64,000 nt of DNA from Roseateles_E cavernae (GCF_040187885.1 NZ_JBDPLH010000010.1:62001-126000); one strand, 5' to 3'; positions 1 through 8,843 are shown, numbered from the stretch's first letter. The notes: a model not told the origin generated them from the sequence alone. Program-made: numbers and translations.

Positions 1-1233
1 GGCGCCGGCACGGGTGATGTAGGCCAGCTCGCATTCGCGCACCATCGCGCTGGTAGCCACATTGCAGATCGTCAGCGTGTGCGTCATGCCTTGAGCGCGG
101 GCATGCTTGAGCGCGGCCAGCGTGTCGGCGGTCTCGCCGCTCTGGCTGATCGTGACGACCAGGGTGCGCGGGTTCGGCACGCTGTCGCGGTAGCGGTACT
201 CGCTGGCGATCTCGACGCTGGTCGGGATCTTGGCGATGCTCTCGAGCCAGTACTTGGCGGTGGAGCCCGAGTAGTAGCTGGTGCCGCAGGCCAGGATCAG
301 CACCGAGTCGATCTCCTTGAAGATGCGATAGGCACCGTCGCCGAACAGCTCCGGGCTGATGCCGGTGACGGCATCGAGCGTGTTGGCGATCGCCACCGGC
401 TGCTCGAAGATTTCCTTCTGCATATAGTGGCGGTAAGGGCCCAGCTCGGCCGCGCCGCTGTGCGCATGCACGGTGCGTACCTCGCGGGTCTGGGCCTCGT
501 AGCGGCCGGTCTCGGTATTGCGCTTGCTGATCCAGTAGCGGCCCAGCTGCAGGTCTACCACATCGCCCTCTTCCAGATAGACGATCTGGTCGGTGACGCC
601 GGCCAGGGCCATCGCGTCCGAGGCGACGAAATGCTCGCCCTGCCCCGCCTCGGTGCCAACCCCCAGCACCAGCGGCGAACCCTCGCGCGCGGCGATCACG
701 CGGTGCGGCTCGTCGCGCGCGAACACCGCGATCGCGTAAGCACCCTTGAGCCGAGTCAGCGCCTGCTGCACCGCCTCCAGCAGATCACCGCTGTAGAGCT
801 GGTCGACCAGATGGCAGATCACCTCGGTGTCGGTCTGGCTGGTGAAGACATAGCCGCGTGCCTTCAGCTCGGCGCGCAGCTCGTCGTGGTTCTCGATGAT
901 GCCGTTGTGGACCAGCGCGATCCGGCCGGCGGTCGCGGTATTGGCATCGGCACCCGGGCCGTGCGAGAAGTGCGGGTGGGCGTTGTGCACCGCCGGCGCA
1001 CCGTGGGTGGCCCAGCGGGTGTGGGCAATGCCGGTGCCGGAGGCGATGCTGTCCTCGGCCGCCAGCGCATGCAACTCGGCCACGCGCGAGGTGCTGCGGG
1101 CGCGCTTGAGCTCGCCGCCCTGGTGCACGGCCACGCCGCAGGAGTCATAGCCGCGATATTCCAGGCGCTTCAGGCCCTCGATCAGGATGGGGACGATATT
1201 GCGCTGACTGACGGCGCCGACGATGCCACACAT
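1..1233 (-). CDS. glmS: Glutamine-fructose-6-phosphate aminotransferase (5' part)
   Basis: Makes glucosamine-6-phosphate from fructose-6-phosphate and glutamine, the first step towards UDP-GlcNAc for peptidoglycan and LPS. The protein starts MCGIVGAVSQRN, so Cys2 is the N-terminal nucleophile of the class II glutamine amidotransferase domain; EYRGYDS, THGAP and HNGIIENH follow as in the family. About 411 of the usual roughly 610 residues are visible (glutaminase domain and first SIS isomerase domain); the rest lies beyond the left edge. A good Shine-Dalgarno (AGGAGA) precedes the ATG at 1233. It is divergent from the Lrp-type regulator, which may control it. No glmS ribozyme-like leader is expected or seen. 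Confidence 0.97.
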   Translation of the reverse strand, partial: MCGIVGAVSQRNIVPILIEGLKRLEYRGYDSCGVAVHQGGELKRARSTSRVAELHALAAEDSIASGTGIAHTRWATHGAPAVHNAHPHFSHGPGADANTATAGRIALVHNGIIENHDELRAELKARGYVFTSQTDTEVICHLVDQLYSGDLLEAVQQALTRLKGAYAIAVFARDEPHRVIAAREGSPLVLGVGTEAGQGEHFVASDAMALAGVTDQIVYLEEGDVVDLQLGRYWISKRNTETGRYEAQTREVRTVHAHSGAAELGPYRHYMQKEIFEQPVAIANTLDAVTGISPELFGDGAYRIFKEIDSVLILACGTSYYSGSTAKYWLESIAKIPTSVEIASEYRYRDSVPNPRTLVVTISQSGETADTLAALKHARAQGMTHTLTICNVATSAMVRECELAYITRAGA

Positions 1234-1375
1234 GAGGTTCTCCTGCCTGAGGCTTTGAGTAGATGCCGGATATTAGGCAGGCAGCGAAAACCAATGTTTT
1301 CAAATTTTCGTATCAAATGAAATAATCAACCACACCCATCATTTCAAGACTGAATATTTCAAATATCAAATCTCT
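1234..1375. promoter_or_regulatory. AT-rich divergent promoter region with palindromes
   Basis: This 142-base gap between divergent glmS and the Lrp-type gene is strikingly AT-rich for this genome. It holds the palindrome ATATTT-C-AAATAT at 1354-1366 and the 8-mer TTTCAAAT at 1298-1305 and again at 1357-1364. Lrp/AsnC proteins bind degenerate AT-rich palindromes and often regulate themselves and a divergent neighbour, so these are candidate operators. That link is inferred, not shown by the sequence. Confidence 0.5.
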
Positions 1376-1864
1376 ATGAATAATTCGGTCAATTCCATGG
1401 CGCTGGACACCACCGATTTGCGGGTGTTGGACTTGCTGCAGCAGGATGCCTCGCTGTCCAACCAGGCACTGGCCGAGCTGGCCCATGTCTCGCCGGCCAC
1501 CTGTCTGCGGCGCGTCAAGCGCCTGGTCGAGACCGGCGTCATCGAGCGGCGCGTGGCCCTCCTGTCGCCCGACAAGCTGGGCGCCGGCCTCAGCGCCATC
1601 GTCGAGATCACGCTGGACCGCCAGGGGGCCGAGCATCTGGCGGCCTTTGAGCAGAAGCTGTTGGCCGAGGCGGCGGTGCAGCAGTGCTACCGCGTCTCAC
1701 CGGGGCCCGATTTCGTGCTGATCCTGCAAGTGCCCGATATGCCGGCCTATCACGCGCTGGTGCTGCGCCTGTTCACGCAGGACGCCAATGTGCGCAACGT
1801 CAAGACCTTCTTCAGCGTGCTGCGCAGCAAGTTCGAGCCGCGCATCGCGCTGCCGGCAGCCTAG
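1376..1864 (+). CDS. Lrp/AsnC family transcriptional regulator
   Basis: A 162-residue feast/famine regulator of usual length. Residues about 8-65 form the AsnC-type winged helix-turn-helix (LSNQALAELAHVSPATCLRR region) and residues about 70-155 the RAM/AsnC_trans_reg effector domain that binds amino acids and mediates octamer formation. ATG 1376 is used; an in-frame ATG at 1397 (before ALDTTDLRVL) is an alternative start. It is divergent from glmS and converges on the RlmI-like gene, the two stop codons overlapping by 4 bases. Target genes and effector cannot be read from the sequence; self-regulation through the AT-rich upstream palindromes is likely. Confidence 0.93.
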   Translation: MNNSVNSMALDTTDLRVLDLLQQDASLSNQALAELAHVSPATCLRRVKRLVETGVIERRVALLSPDKLGAGLSAIVEITLDRQGAEHLAAFEQKLLAEAAVQQCYRVSPGPDFVLILQVPDMPAYHALVLRLFTQDANVRNVKTFFSVLRSKFEPRIALPAA

Positions 1865-3042
1865 CGCTTGAGCACCAGCAGGCCCTTCAGGTACTCGCCC
1901 TCGGGGAAGCAGATGGTCTGCGGGTGGTCGGGCGCGGCAGCCACGCGCTCGAGGATGTAGCCATCGGCCGGCGCATCGAGGCCGGCGCCGGCCACGATCT
2001 TGTGGAACAGGTCCGGCGCGATGCCACCCGAGCAGGAGAAGGTGAACAGCAGGCCGCCGGGTGCCAGCAGCTTGAAGGCCAGGCGGTTGATGTCCTTGTA
2101 GGCACGGGCGGCGCGCTCGGCGTGGGCCACGGTCGGCGCAAACTTCGGCGGGTCCAGCACGATGGCATCAAAGCGCTCGCCGGCCTCCAGCAGGCCGCGC
2201 AGGGTCTGGTTGACGTCGGCGTCGCGCGCCTCGTGGCGGCCGGGCTCGAAGCCGTTCAGCGCCACATGGGCACTGGCCCTGGCCAGCGCCGGTGCCGAGG
2301 AGTCGACGCTGATGACACGCTCGGCGCCGCCGGCCAGCGCCGCCACCGAGAAGCCGCCGGTATAGCTGTAGCAGTTCAGCACGCGCTTGCAGCCGTAGTG
2401 GCGCACCGCGTCGGCAAAGCGCTTGCGGTTGTCGCGCTGGTCCAGGTAGTAGCCGGTCTTGTGGCCGGTGGCGATGTCCAGGGTCAGCCGCCACTGATGC
2501 TCGGCGATCGTCAGCTCGGTCGCGCCCTCGCCCTGCAGCCAGCCGCTGCGCTCCTCCAGACCTTCCAGGCCGCGCGCACTGGCGTCCGAGCGTTCGTAAA
2601 AGCGGGCCAGCCCGGTCTGCCTGAGCAGGCTATCGACGATGACCTTCTTCCAGCGCTCCACGCCCACGGACCCGAACTGCGCGACCAGGGTGTCGCCATA
2701 GCGGTCGACGATCAGGCCCGGCAGGCCATCGGCTTCGCCGTGGATCAGGCGCAGCGCATCGGAGGCAATCGGCAGCCGCTGGCGCATCGCCAGGGCCTCG
2801 GCAATGCGGGCCTCGAAAAAGGCTGCGTCGATACGCTGGGCCTCATCGAAGCTCCAGGCCCGCAGCCGGATCTGCGAGCTGGGGCTGAACGCGGCCCAGC
2901 ACAGGAACTGGCCCTCGTGCGACTCGACCCGCACGGTCTCGCCCGGATCGCCCCCGCCCTTTTGCAGCGAGCTTTCAAACACCCAGGGGTGGCGGCGTTG
3001 CAGCGAGCGTTCCTTGCCCGCGCGAAGACGTATGGATTTCAT
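1861..3042 (-). CDS. rlmI: Class I rRNA methyltransferase, RlmI family
   Basis: A 393-residue protein resembling RlmI, which methylates C1962 of 23S rRNA (m5C). The N-terminus (about 1-75) has the PUA-like RNA-binding domain (start MKSIRLRAGKERSL, HPWVF motif). The Rossmann domain follows: NCYSYTGGFSVAAL is the SAM-binding loop, VISVDSS the acidic motif, LDPPKF motif IV, and FSCSG carries the candidate catalytic cysteine. It ends inside the last codons of the convergent Lrp-type gene and starts 24 bases after the outer-membrane protein gene, so it may be the tail of the xerC operon. Family-level assignment is firm; the exact target base is inferred from homology. Confidence 0.88.
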   Translation of the reverse strand: MKSIRLRAGKERSLQRRHPWVFESSLQKGGGDPGETVRVESHEGQFLCWAAFSPSSQIRLRAWSFDEAQRIDAAFFEARIAEALAMRQRLPIASDALRLIHGEADGLPGLIVDRYGDTLVAQFGSVGVERWKKVIVDSLLRQTGLARFYERSDASARGLEGLEERSGWLQGEGATELTIAEHQWRLTLDIATGHKTGYYLDQRDNRKRFADAVRHYGCKRVLNCYSYTGGFSVAALAGGAERVISVDSSAPALARASAHVALNGFEPGRHEARDADVNQTLRGLLEAGERFDAIVLDPPKFAPTVAHAERAARAYKDINRLAFKLLAPGGLLFTFSCSGGIAPDLFHKIVAGAGLDAPADGYILERVAAAPDHPQTICFPEGEYLKGLLVLKR

Positions 3043-3066
3043 GCGGCAGATTGTCGCCGCAGTACC

Positions 3067-4593
3067 TTAGCGGCTCAGTGCGCCGAAGGCATAGCCCAGC
3101 GAGACATTGACCACGGGCGAGGACTGGGTCTGCCCGCGCAGCGTGCGCCACTGGCCGACGCCGGTACGCAGGCGCAGCCGCTCGCTCTCGCCGAAGCGCC
3201 ATTCGGCCCAGGCCTCGGCCTGGGCCACCGCACCGCCGGTCACGGCGACGCCGCCGCCGCCGGCTGCGCCGACCAACAGTTCGGCGCCCACGCGCGGCCC
3301 GCCGGCCAGCGGCCGGCCCTGCAGGCCCAGACCGAACAGGCCGAAGGAATAGGCACCGGCGCGCCCGAAGGCCGCACTGCCGGCCTGGGCCGTGCCATAG
3401 AGATGGGTACCGAGATCGCGGCTCATCACCATCGCCAGATGACCGACGCTGGTCTCGTGCCCATCCTTGAACCTGACCTTGGGCAGGTGCATCAGGCTGG
3501 CATAGACGGTTTGCGTGCGCACCACGCCGCCCGCGTCATTGGCTTGGCCGAACAGGCCGGTGGCCTGGTCCAGCGGCAGGCCCAGCGAGGCGCGCACATA
3601 GGTGGACTTGAAGCTGCCGGTCAGCGAGCCCATCACGCCAGCATCCAGATGCAGGGCCGGTCCCCAGGGGGATTTCCAGCGCAGCGTCGGTCCGCCCTTG
3701 ACCAGCCAGCCATTGCCGGTGTCCACATCGCCACCGCCGCCCAGGCCGGTCGCCACATGCCAGCCGGCACGCAGATTCGGCCCGGCCAGGCCGTAATCCT
3801 GACCCATCGTCGCCAGCACCTCCATATAGCCATCGGCGCCGCCCGAGGCAGCGCCGGCCGCCTCCATGCCCCACCAGGCGCCCTCGGTCACGTACTGGCG
3901 CAGCACCGCGCCGGCCTTGCCCATGCGCTGGGCCGGCGCACCGCTGCGGGTGCGCGCGCCGGAGCGCGGCTTGTAGGAGCCCACGCTCAAGGACACCTCG
4001 TCGACGCCCAGGCCGCTGCGGCGCGTGTTCTGCACACGCCGGCCGGCATCACCCGGCGCATAGCTGAAGAAACCATCGGAATAGCCCAGCACCAGGCCCA
4101 GCGAGCTGCCGCGCACATTGCCCCGGCCGTTCGGAAACGCGGTATGGGCCAGCGACACGCCGCTGTACCAGCTGCCGAACTCGGTGCGCAGCGACAACTC
4201 GGGCCGCAGCATCAGGCCGCCGCCGAAGCGCACCTTGTCCGAACTCAGACCACCGCCAGCGCCGGCGTAGAGGCCGGCCGCCGCATGGGTCCTGGAGCCC
4301 AGCCGCCAGCGGCGCTGGGCCGTGAAGCCTACCGTGAAGATGCCGCCGAAATTGCCCTTGGCCGAGCCGTAAAAGCTCGGGCCCACGCCCCAGTCCTCGT
4401 TCATCGCGACCAGATAGCTGGCGCCCAGCAGCGCGATGCGCTCGCCGGTGGGCATCTTCAGCGGCGTCCAGTTGGCCTCGAAGGCGGCCGGCTGGGCCTG
4501 CAGAAAACCCGGCCGCGGCAGCGGCGACTGGGCTTGCACGGCGCCGCTGAACACCAGCAGCGGAAACAAGGGCAGGAGGTAACGAGGTTTCAT
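3067..4593 (-). CDS. Predicted outer-membrane beta-barrel protein, function unknown
   Basis: A 508-residue protein with a clear Sec signal peptide (MKPRYLLPLFPLLVFSGAVQAQ, cleavage after AQA-Q). The mature part is rich in Gly, Ala, Tyr and alternating hydrophobic strands (for example TVGFTAQRRWRLG, LGLVLGYSDGFFSYAPG, VVNVSLGYAFGAL), as in outer-membrane barrels. No named domain is recognised. Its ATG overlaps the xerC stop by 4 bases (ATGA), so it is translationally coupled to a chromosome-resolution recombinase, which is a surprising partner. The last residue is Arg rather than Phe/Trp, unlike the classic BAM C-terminal signature, though GYAFGA lies just before the end. Membrane location is inferred. 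Confidence 0.7.
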   Translation of the reverse strand: MKPRYLLPLFPLLVFSGAVQAQSPLPRPGFLQAQPAAFEANWTPLKMPTGERIALLGASYLVAMNEDWGVGPSFYGSAKGNFGGIFTVGFTAQRRWRLGSRTHAAAGLYAGAGGGLSSDKVRFGGGLMLRPELSLRTEFGSWYSGVSLAHTAFPNGRGNVRGSSLGLVLGYSDGFFSYAPGDAGRRVQNTRRSGLGVDEVSLSVGSYKPRSGARTRSGAPAQRMGKAGAVLRQYVTEGAWWGMEAAGAASGGADGYMEVLATMGQDYGLAGPNLRAGWHVATGLGGGGDVDTGNGWLVKGGPTLRWKSPWGPALHLDAGVMGSLTGSFKSTYVRASLGLPLDQATGLFGQANDAGGVVRTQTVYASLMHLPKVRFKDGHETSVGHLAMVMSRDLGTHLYGTAQAGSAAFGRAGAYSFGLFGLGLQGRPLAGGPRVGAELLVGAAGGGGVAVTGGAVAQAEAWAEWRFGESERLRLRTGVGQWRTLRGQTQSSPVVNVSLGYAFGALSR

Positions 4594-5522
4594 TGCTTTT
4601 TCTTGGCGCGCGGATGCGCGGCGTCGTAGACCTTGGCCAAGTGCTGGTAGTCCAGCTTGGTATAGACCTGGGTGGTGGTGATATGGGCGTGGCCCAGCAG
4701 CTCCTGCACCGCGCGCAGATCGCCGCTGGACTGCAGCAGATGCGAAGCAAATGAATGGCGCAGCATATGCGGGTGCACATGCGCCGGCATGCCCGCGGCC
4801 AGCGCGCGCGCCTTCAGCAGCGCGCGCACCTGGGCCTCGTTGATACGGCCGCCGCGCGCGCCCACCAGGAGCGCCGGTTCGCCGGCCCGCGCGCGCTGCG
4901 GGCGCAGCGCCAGCCAGGCCTGCAAGGCGCTGATCGCCGCGCGGCCCAGCGGCACGCTGCGGCGCTTGCTGCCCTTGCCCAGCACCTGGGCCTCGGCGCT
5001 GACCAGATCGACCCAGCCGCGCGCGGTGCCGCTGGCCTGGGCATCCAGGCCCACCAGCTCGGCCACGCGCAGGCCGCAGCCGTAGAGCAGCTCGACGATG
5101 CAGCGGTCACGTGCCTCCAGCGCCGGGTCGGCCCGGCTGTCGGCATGGTCGGCCAACTGCACCGCATCGTCGGCCGACAAGGCCTTGGGCAGGGGTTTGG
5201 CCGCCTTGGGAGCACGCAGGCCCTCGATGGGATTCAGCGCCACCAGCCGCTCGCCGCCCAGCCAGCGATACAGCCCGCGCCAGGCCGACAGCAGCAAAGC
5301 CAGGCTGCGCGGCCCCAGGCCCTCGCGATGCAGCTGCGCCACCCAGCGTCGCGCCTGCGCGGTCTGCAAGCGCAGCAGCTCGACGCCGTCGCGCAGGGCC
5401 AGCGCCTGCAGGCGCTGCAGCGCGTCCGCGTAAAGACTCAGCGTGCGCGGCGCCAGCCGGCGCTGCACGCGGGCATGCGCCAGATAGCGCTGCAGCACAT
5501 CCTCAGTCTGCGGCGCCGACAT
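4590..5522 (-). CDS. xerC: Tyrosine recombinase XerC
   Basis: Site-specific recombinase that with XerD resolves chromosome dimers at dif. About 310 residues from the chosen start MSAPQTEDVLQRYL; an upstream in-frame ATG at 5564 would add an unlikely Arg-rich tail. Residues about 1-90 are the SAM-like core-binding domain. The catalytic domain shows the family set: Arg in CGLRVAELVGLD, Lys in GKGSKRRSVPLG, HMLRHSFASHLL (H-x-x-R), HAHITTTQVYTKLD with the Tyr nucleophile. It follows DUF484 and dapF in the conserved dapF-DUF484-xerC operon and overlaps the DUF484 gene end by 20 bases. Confidence 0.95.
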   Translation of the reverse strand: MSAPQTEDVLQRYLAHARVQRRLAPRTLSLYADALQRLQALALRDGVELLRLQTAQARRWVAQLHREGLGPRSLALLLSAWRGLYRWLGGERLVALNPIEGLRAPKAAKPLPKALSADDAVQLADHADSRADPALEARDRCIVELLYGCGLRVAELVGLDAQASGTARGWVDLVSAEAQVLGKGSKRRSVPLGRAAISALQAWLALRPQRARAGEPALLVGARGGRINEAQVRALLKARALAAGMPAHVHPHMLRHSFASHLLQSSGDLRAVQELLGHAHITTTQVYTKLDYQHLAKVYDAAHPRAKKKQ

Positions 5523-6204
5523 CGGGAGCGGCCGGCGCCGGCAGCAGCCGCGCCAGGCCGGCACTGGCGATCTCGCCGATGCGGGCCAGGAACTCGGTGC
5601 CCATCTCGGCCGTGTAGCGGGTCGGGTCAGGCGAGCCCAGCACCAGCATGCCGAAGGCCTGGCCCCCCTGCGACAGCGGGACCAGGGCCAGCGAGGTCAC
5701 GCCATGGCTCTGATCCAGCCAGCGCGCCGCCTCGAAGCCCGAGTTGACGCCGCAATAGGGCTGATTCAGGCTGGCCGCGAAGCTCTTCACATCCTGGCTG
5801 ACCGCCTGGGCAAACTCGGCCTCGGCATGGGCGGCATCGACGCCCCACAGCCGCAGCCCGGCCTGCGGGATCATGAACTGGTGGCGCAGCTCCTGCAGCA
5901 GCACGGCCGGCAGCGCCGCCGCATCCCGCGTCTGCATCAGCGACAGGGTCCAGCGGTGCAGGCGGTCGGCGATAGACACATTCTCCTGGCCGTTGCGGAT
6001 CATCTCGATGATCTTGTGCTCCAGACCCTTGATCTTCTCGCGCAGCATCTCGGCCTGGCGCTCCTGCAGCGACACCGCACGCTGGCCGAGCGGATGGCTC
6101 AGCTGCACGCTGGCCAGCAGCTCGGCATGGCGCTCGAAAAAGCCTGGCGTGTTGGCCAGGAAGTCGGCGATGTCCTGTTCGGTAATGCCTTGGGTGGTGC
6201 TCAC
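5503..6204 (-). CDS. DUF484 family protein
   Basis: A 233-residue member of the DUF484 family (E. coli YigA relatives), found almost always between dapF and xerC. It opens with the typical ITEQDIADFLANTPGFFERH and SHPLGQRAVSLQERQ segments, followed by a short coiled coil (MLREKIKGLEHKI) and a GAF-like C-terminal half. The function is not established; the shared operon suggests a link to cell-wall precursor supply or to Xer recombination, but that is inference. It overlaps dapF by 4 bases (ATGA) and its 3' end overlaps the xerC start. No signal peptide or membrane segment is visible. Confidence 0.9.
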   Translation of the reverse strand: MSTTQGITEQDIADFLANTPGFFERHAELLASVQLSHPLGQRAVSLQERQAEMLREKIKGLEHKIIEMIRNGQENVSIADRLHRWTLSLMQTRDAAALPAVLLQELRHQFMIPQAGLRLWGVDAAHAEAEFAQAVSQDVKSFAASLNQPYCGVNSGFEAARWLDQSHGVTSLALVPLSQGGQAFGMLVLGSPDPTRYTAEMGTEFLARIGEIASAGLARLLPAPAAPDVGAAD

Positions 6205-7058
6205 AGCGTGATCTCTCCATCAAAAACGGTTTGGGCCGGTCCCGTCATCAGCACCGGCGCGGCCAGGCCCTGGCTCAGGCCGGCCCATTCAATCGTCAGC
6301 AGGCCGCCCAGCGCCTGCACGTCCACCTTTTCGTCCAGCCAGCCCAGCCGGATGCCGGCAACCACGGCCGCACAGGCGCCGGTGCCGCAGGCCAGGGTCT
6401 CGCCGGCGCCGCGCTCGAACACGCGCAGCTTGATGCGGCCACGGTCCAGCACCTGCATGAAGCCGGCATTGACCCGGCGCGGGAAGCGCGCGTGCCGCTC
6501 GAGCTGCGGGCCCAGGCTCAGCACCGGCGCGGTCTCGACATCGGCGACGCGCTGCACCGCATGGGGGTTGCCCATCGACAGAACCGCCACCTCGCAAGCC
6601 AGCCCTTCGAGAGGCCAGAGCTCGAAGCCGCCTTCGCCGCGCGGGGTCAGGCCTTGCGCATCGAAGGGCACGCGCTTGAGCGCGAACACCGGCGCGCCCA
6701 TGTCCACCGTGACCCGGCCGTCCTCGCGCAGGCGCAGCTCCAGCACCGCGTTGACGGTCTCGACCTTGATGCTGCGCTTGTCGCTCAGCCCTTTGTCTGA
6801 CACATAGCGAACGAAGCAGCGCGCGCCATTGCCGCAATGCTCGACCTCGTCGCCGTCGTTGTTGAAGATGCGGTAGCGGAAGTCGATGCCCGGCGTGCCG
6901 GAGCGCTCGATCACCAGGATCTGGTCGCAGCCGACGCCGAAGCGGCGGTCACCCAGCGCGCGCAGCTGCGCCTCGCTCAGCGCCAGCGGCGCCTGGGTGG
7001 CGTCGATGACGACAAAGTCGTTGCCGGCCCCCTGCATCTTGGTGAAGCGAAGTTTCAT
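6201..7058 (-). CDS. dapF: Diaminopimelate epimerase
   Basis: Converts LL- to meso-diaminopimelate for lysine and peptidoglycan synthesis, in the cytoplasm, without cofactor. It is 285 residues, close to the family norm. The start MKLRFTKMQGAGNDFVVID is diagnostic; an upstream in-frame ATG at 7247 would add a 63-residue nonsense tail inside the neighbouring gene. The two catalytic cysteines sit in CGNGARC and ACGTGACAA. It begins 16 bases after the acyltransferase gene and leads the dapF-DUF484-xerC unit. All hallmark motifs are intact. Confidence 0.97.
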   Translation of the reverse strand: MKLRFTKMQGAGNDFVVIDATQAPLALSEAQLRALGDRRFGVGCDQILVIERSGTPGIDFRYRIFNNDGDEVEHCGNGARCFVRYVSDKGLSDKRSIKVETVNAVLELRLREDGRVTVDMGAPVFALKRVPFDAQGLTPRGEGGFELWPLEGLACEVAVLSMGNPHAVQRVADVETAPVLSLGPQLERHARFPRRVNAGFMQVLDRGRIKLRVFERGAGETLACGTGACAAVVAGIRLGWLDEKVDVQALGGLLTIEWAGLSQGLAAPVLMTGPAQTVFDGEITL

Positions 7059-7074
7059 GGCGCGATTATCACCG

Positions 7075-7974
7075 TCAGTACAGGGCGGGCTCGCCCTCGG
7101 GCCGGGTCTTGAAGCGCTTGTGCACCCACAGATACTGGGCCGGCCGCTCGCGGATGCGGGCCTCCAGCCACTGGTTGAGCCTGAACGCGTCGGCCTCGGG
7201 GTCGTCGCTGGGGTAGCCGGCCAGCGGCTCGCCGGCCTCGACCTCATAGCCCTGGCCGCCCGGCAGCATGGTCACGACAATGGGCTGGACCCGCATCTGC
7301 ATGCTGCGCGCCAGCCGCGAGGGCGCCAGCAAGGTCGAGGCCGGCACGCCGAAAAAGGGCACAAAGGCCGACTCGCGCTCGCCGAAGTCCATGTCCGGCG
7401 CGTTCAGATAGGCATAGCCCTGGCGGATCAGGCGCAGCACCGGGCGTATGCCCTCGCTGCGCTGCACGAAGGCGGTGGTGCCGAAGCGCGAGCGCCCGGC
7501 CAGCATGCGGGCATCGAAGACCGGATTGCTCTGCGCCTGGTACATATCGACGCCGGGGCTCTTCTGGTTCAGCATCAGCGCCGGGCCCGACCATTCGAGG
7601 CCGACGAAATGCGGCAGCAGCCACATCACCGGCCCCTGCCCCGACTCAGCACCCTGCTCGGCCAGCTTGATATTGCCCTTGACGCGCACCAGTTTCTGCA
7701 GCCGCTCGGCCGGGGCAAACCACAGCAGGCCGCGCTCCAGAAAGCTGCGCCCCAGCCAGCCGAAGTGCTCGCGCGCCAGACGCTCGCGCTGCGCCTGCGT
7801 CTGCTCGGGAAAGCACAGCTCGAGATTGCGCAGCGCCACCTTGCGGCGCGAGCCGGCCGCATGCCAGAGCAGCCAGCCCAGGCCCCGGCCCAGCGCCGCC
7901 AGCAGGCCCAGCGGCAGGAAATGCAAGAGCCACAAGAGCCCGATGAAGAGATGGGCGGACAGGCGGCCCAGCAT
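7075..7974 (-). CDS. LpxL/HtrB-type acyltransferase (second of pair)
   Basis: A roughly 299-residue LpxL_LpxM family acyltransferase, expected to transfer a secondary acyl chain to lipid A at the inner membrane. It has an N-terminal hydrophobic helix (LFIGLLWLLHFLPLGLLAAL) and the H-x4-E catalytic motif in PHFVGLEW. NAPDMDFGERESAFVPFFG is the conserved substrate-binding stretch. The start is set at 7974, where its ATG overlaps the stop of the preceding acyltransferase (ATGA); the frame stays open upstream but those codons belong to the neighbour. Acyl-chain and position specificity cannot be read off. A paralogous pair in tandem fits sequential addition of two secondary chains. Confidence 0.9.
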   Translation of the reverse strand: MLGRLSAHLFIGLLWLLHFLPLGLLAALGRGLGWLLWHAAGSRRKVALRNLELCFPEQTQAQRERLAREHFGWLGRSFLERGLLWFAPAERLQKLVRVKGNIKLAEQGAESGQGPVMWLLPHFVGLEWSGPALMLNQKSPGVDMYQAQSNPVFDARMLAGRSRFGTTAFVQRSEGIRPVLRLIRQGYAYLNAPDMDFGERESAFVPFFGVPASTLLAPSRLARSMQMRVQPIVVTMLPGGQGYEVEAGEPLAGYPSDDPEADAFRLNQWLEARIRERPAQYLWVHKRFKTRPEGEPALY

Positions 7975-8834
7975 CAAGCGCCCCGCCCCAGGTCCAGGCC
8001 GCGCGGATTCTTGTAGCGGTGATAGCCCCACAGGTATTGCTGGGGCGCGAGCAGTATCAGGTCTTCCATGGCCTTGTTGATGATGGCGGCAGCGGATTCT
8101 GGCGTGGAATCGGCCGGCAGGCTCGGCCCGGGGCTGATGCGCACCACATAGCCGCGCCCCCGGCTCAGGCGCTCACCCCAGATCAGCAGGATGGGCGCGC
8201 CGCTTTGCAGGCTCAGCTTGGCCGCCAGTGTCATCGTGTAGGCCGGGCGGCCAAAGAAGGGGGCCCAGACCCCCAGCCCCTCGGGCGGCACCTGGTCGGG
8301 CAGCAGGCCCACCGTCTGCCCCTGGCGCAGCGCCCGCAGCATTTGGCGCACGCCGGCCAGGCTGGCCGGTGCGGTGGCCAGTCCCGGGCGCTCGCGCGTG
8401 CCGTCCAGCAGCTCGCGCATCCAGGCCTTGCGCGCCGGGCGGAACAGCACGGTGATCGGCGCACGCGCGCCGTAGGCCTCGGCATAGGCCTGGGCCGTCA
8501 CTTCGAAGCAGCCCATATGCGGGGTCAGCAGGATCAGCCCGCGCCCCTGGGCCAGCGCGGCCTCGACATGCTCGCGGCCCTCCAGCCGCACCCGCGCGCC
8601 CAGGGCCTGGTCGTGCGGCCGCAGCCACAGCCAGGGCAGCTCGCCGATCATGCGGCCGGCGTGGGCAACGGCCGGCCGCGCCTGGGCCCAGCGCAGACCG
8701 GCGGTCTGCACATTGGCCTTGAAGCGGGCGCGGTAGCTGGGCGACAGCGCCCAGCTGAGCCAGCCCACCGCCGCCCCCAGGCCATGCAGCAGCCACAAGG
8801 GGCAGCGGGAGAGCAAAGACAGCAACAAGGACAT
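7974..8834 (-). CDS. LpxL/HtrB-type acyltransferase (first of pair)
   Basis: A 286-residue LpxL_LpxM family protein, translationally coupled to its paralogue. An N-terminal membrane helix (LLLSLLSRCPLWLLHGLGAAVG) precedes the cytoplasmic catalytic domain; PHMGCFEV gives the H-x4-E motif, and LLPDQVPPEGLGVWAPFFG the conserved downstream block. The role is addition of secondary acyl chains to lipid A on the inner membrane, by family. Its start lies only 10 bases from the TATAAT box of the divergent metK promoter, so the first codons of this gene and the metK promoter share sequence. Which acyl step it performs is unknown. Confidence 0.9.
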   Translation of the reverse strand: MSLLLSLLSRCPLWLLHGLGAAVGWLSWALSPSYRARFKANVQTAGLRWAQARPAVAHAGRMIGELPWLWLRPHDQALGARVRLEGREHVEAALAQGRGLILLTPHMGCFEVTAQAYAEAYGARAPITVLFRPARKAWMRELLDGTRERPGLATAPASLAGVRQMLRALRQGQTVGLLPDQVPPEGLGVWAPFFGRPAYTMTLAAKLSLQSGAPILLIWGERLSRGRGYVVRISPGPSLPADSTPESAAAIINKAMEDLILLAPQQYLWGYHRYKNPRGLDLGRGA

Positions 8835-8843
8835 TTGTGTTTC

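Noticed and set aside
1684..4629. Very long plus-strand open frame (about 980 codons)
   Set aside because: It runs antisense through RlmI and the outer-membrane protein, is low-complexity Gln/Ala/His/Arg-rich, and matches no family; it is a product of GC-rich third positions.
5523..5564. Longer XerC start at 5564
   Set aside because: The added residues are Arg/Cys-rich, unlike XerC N-termini, and lie within the DUF484 coding sequence.
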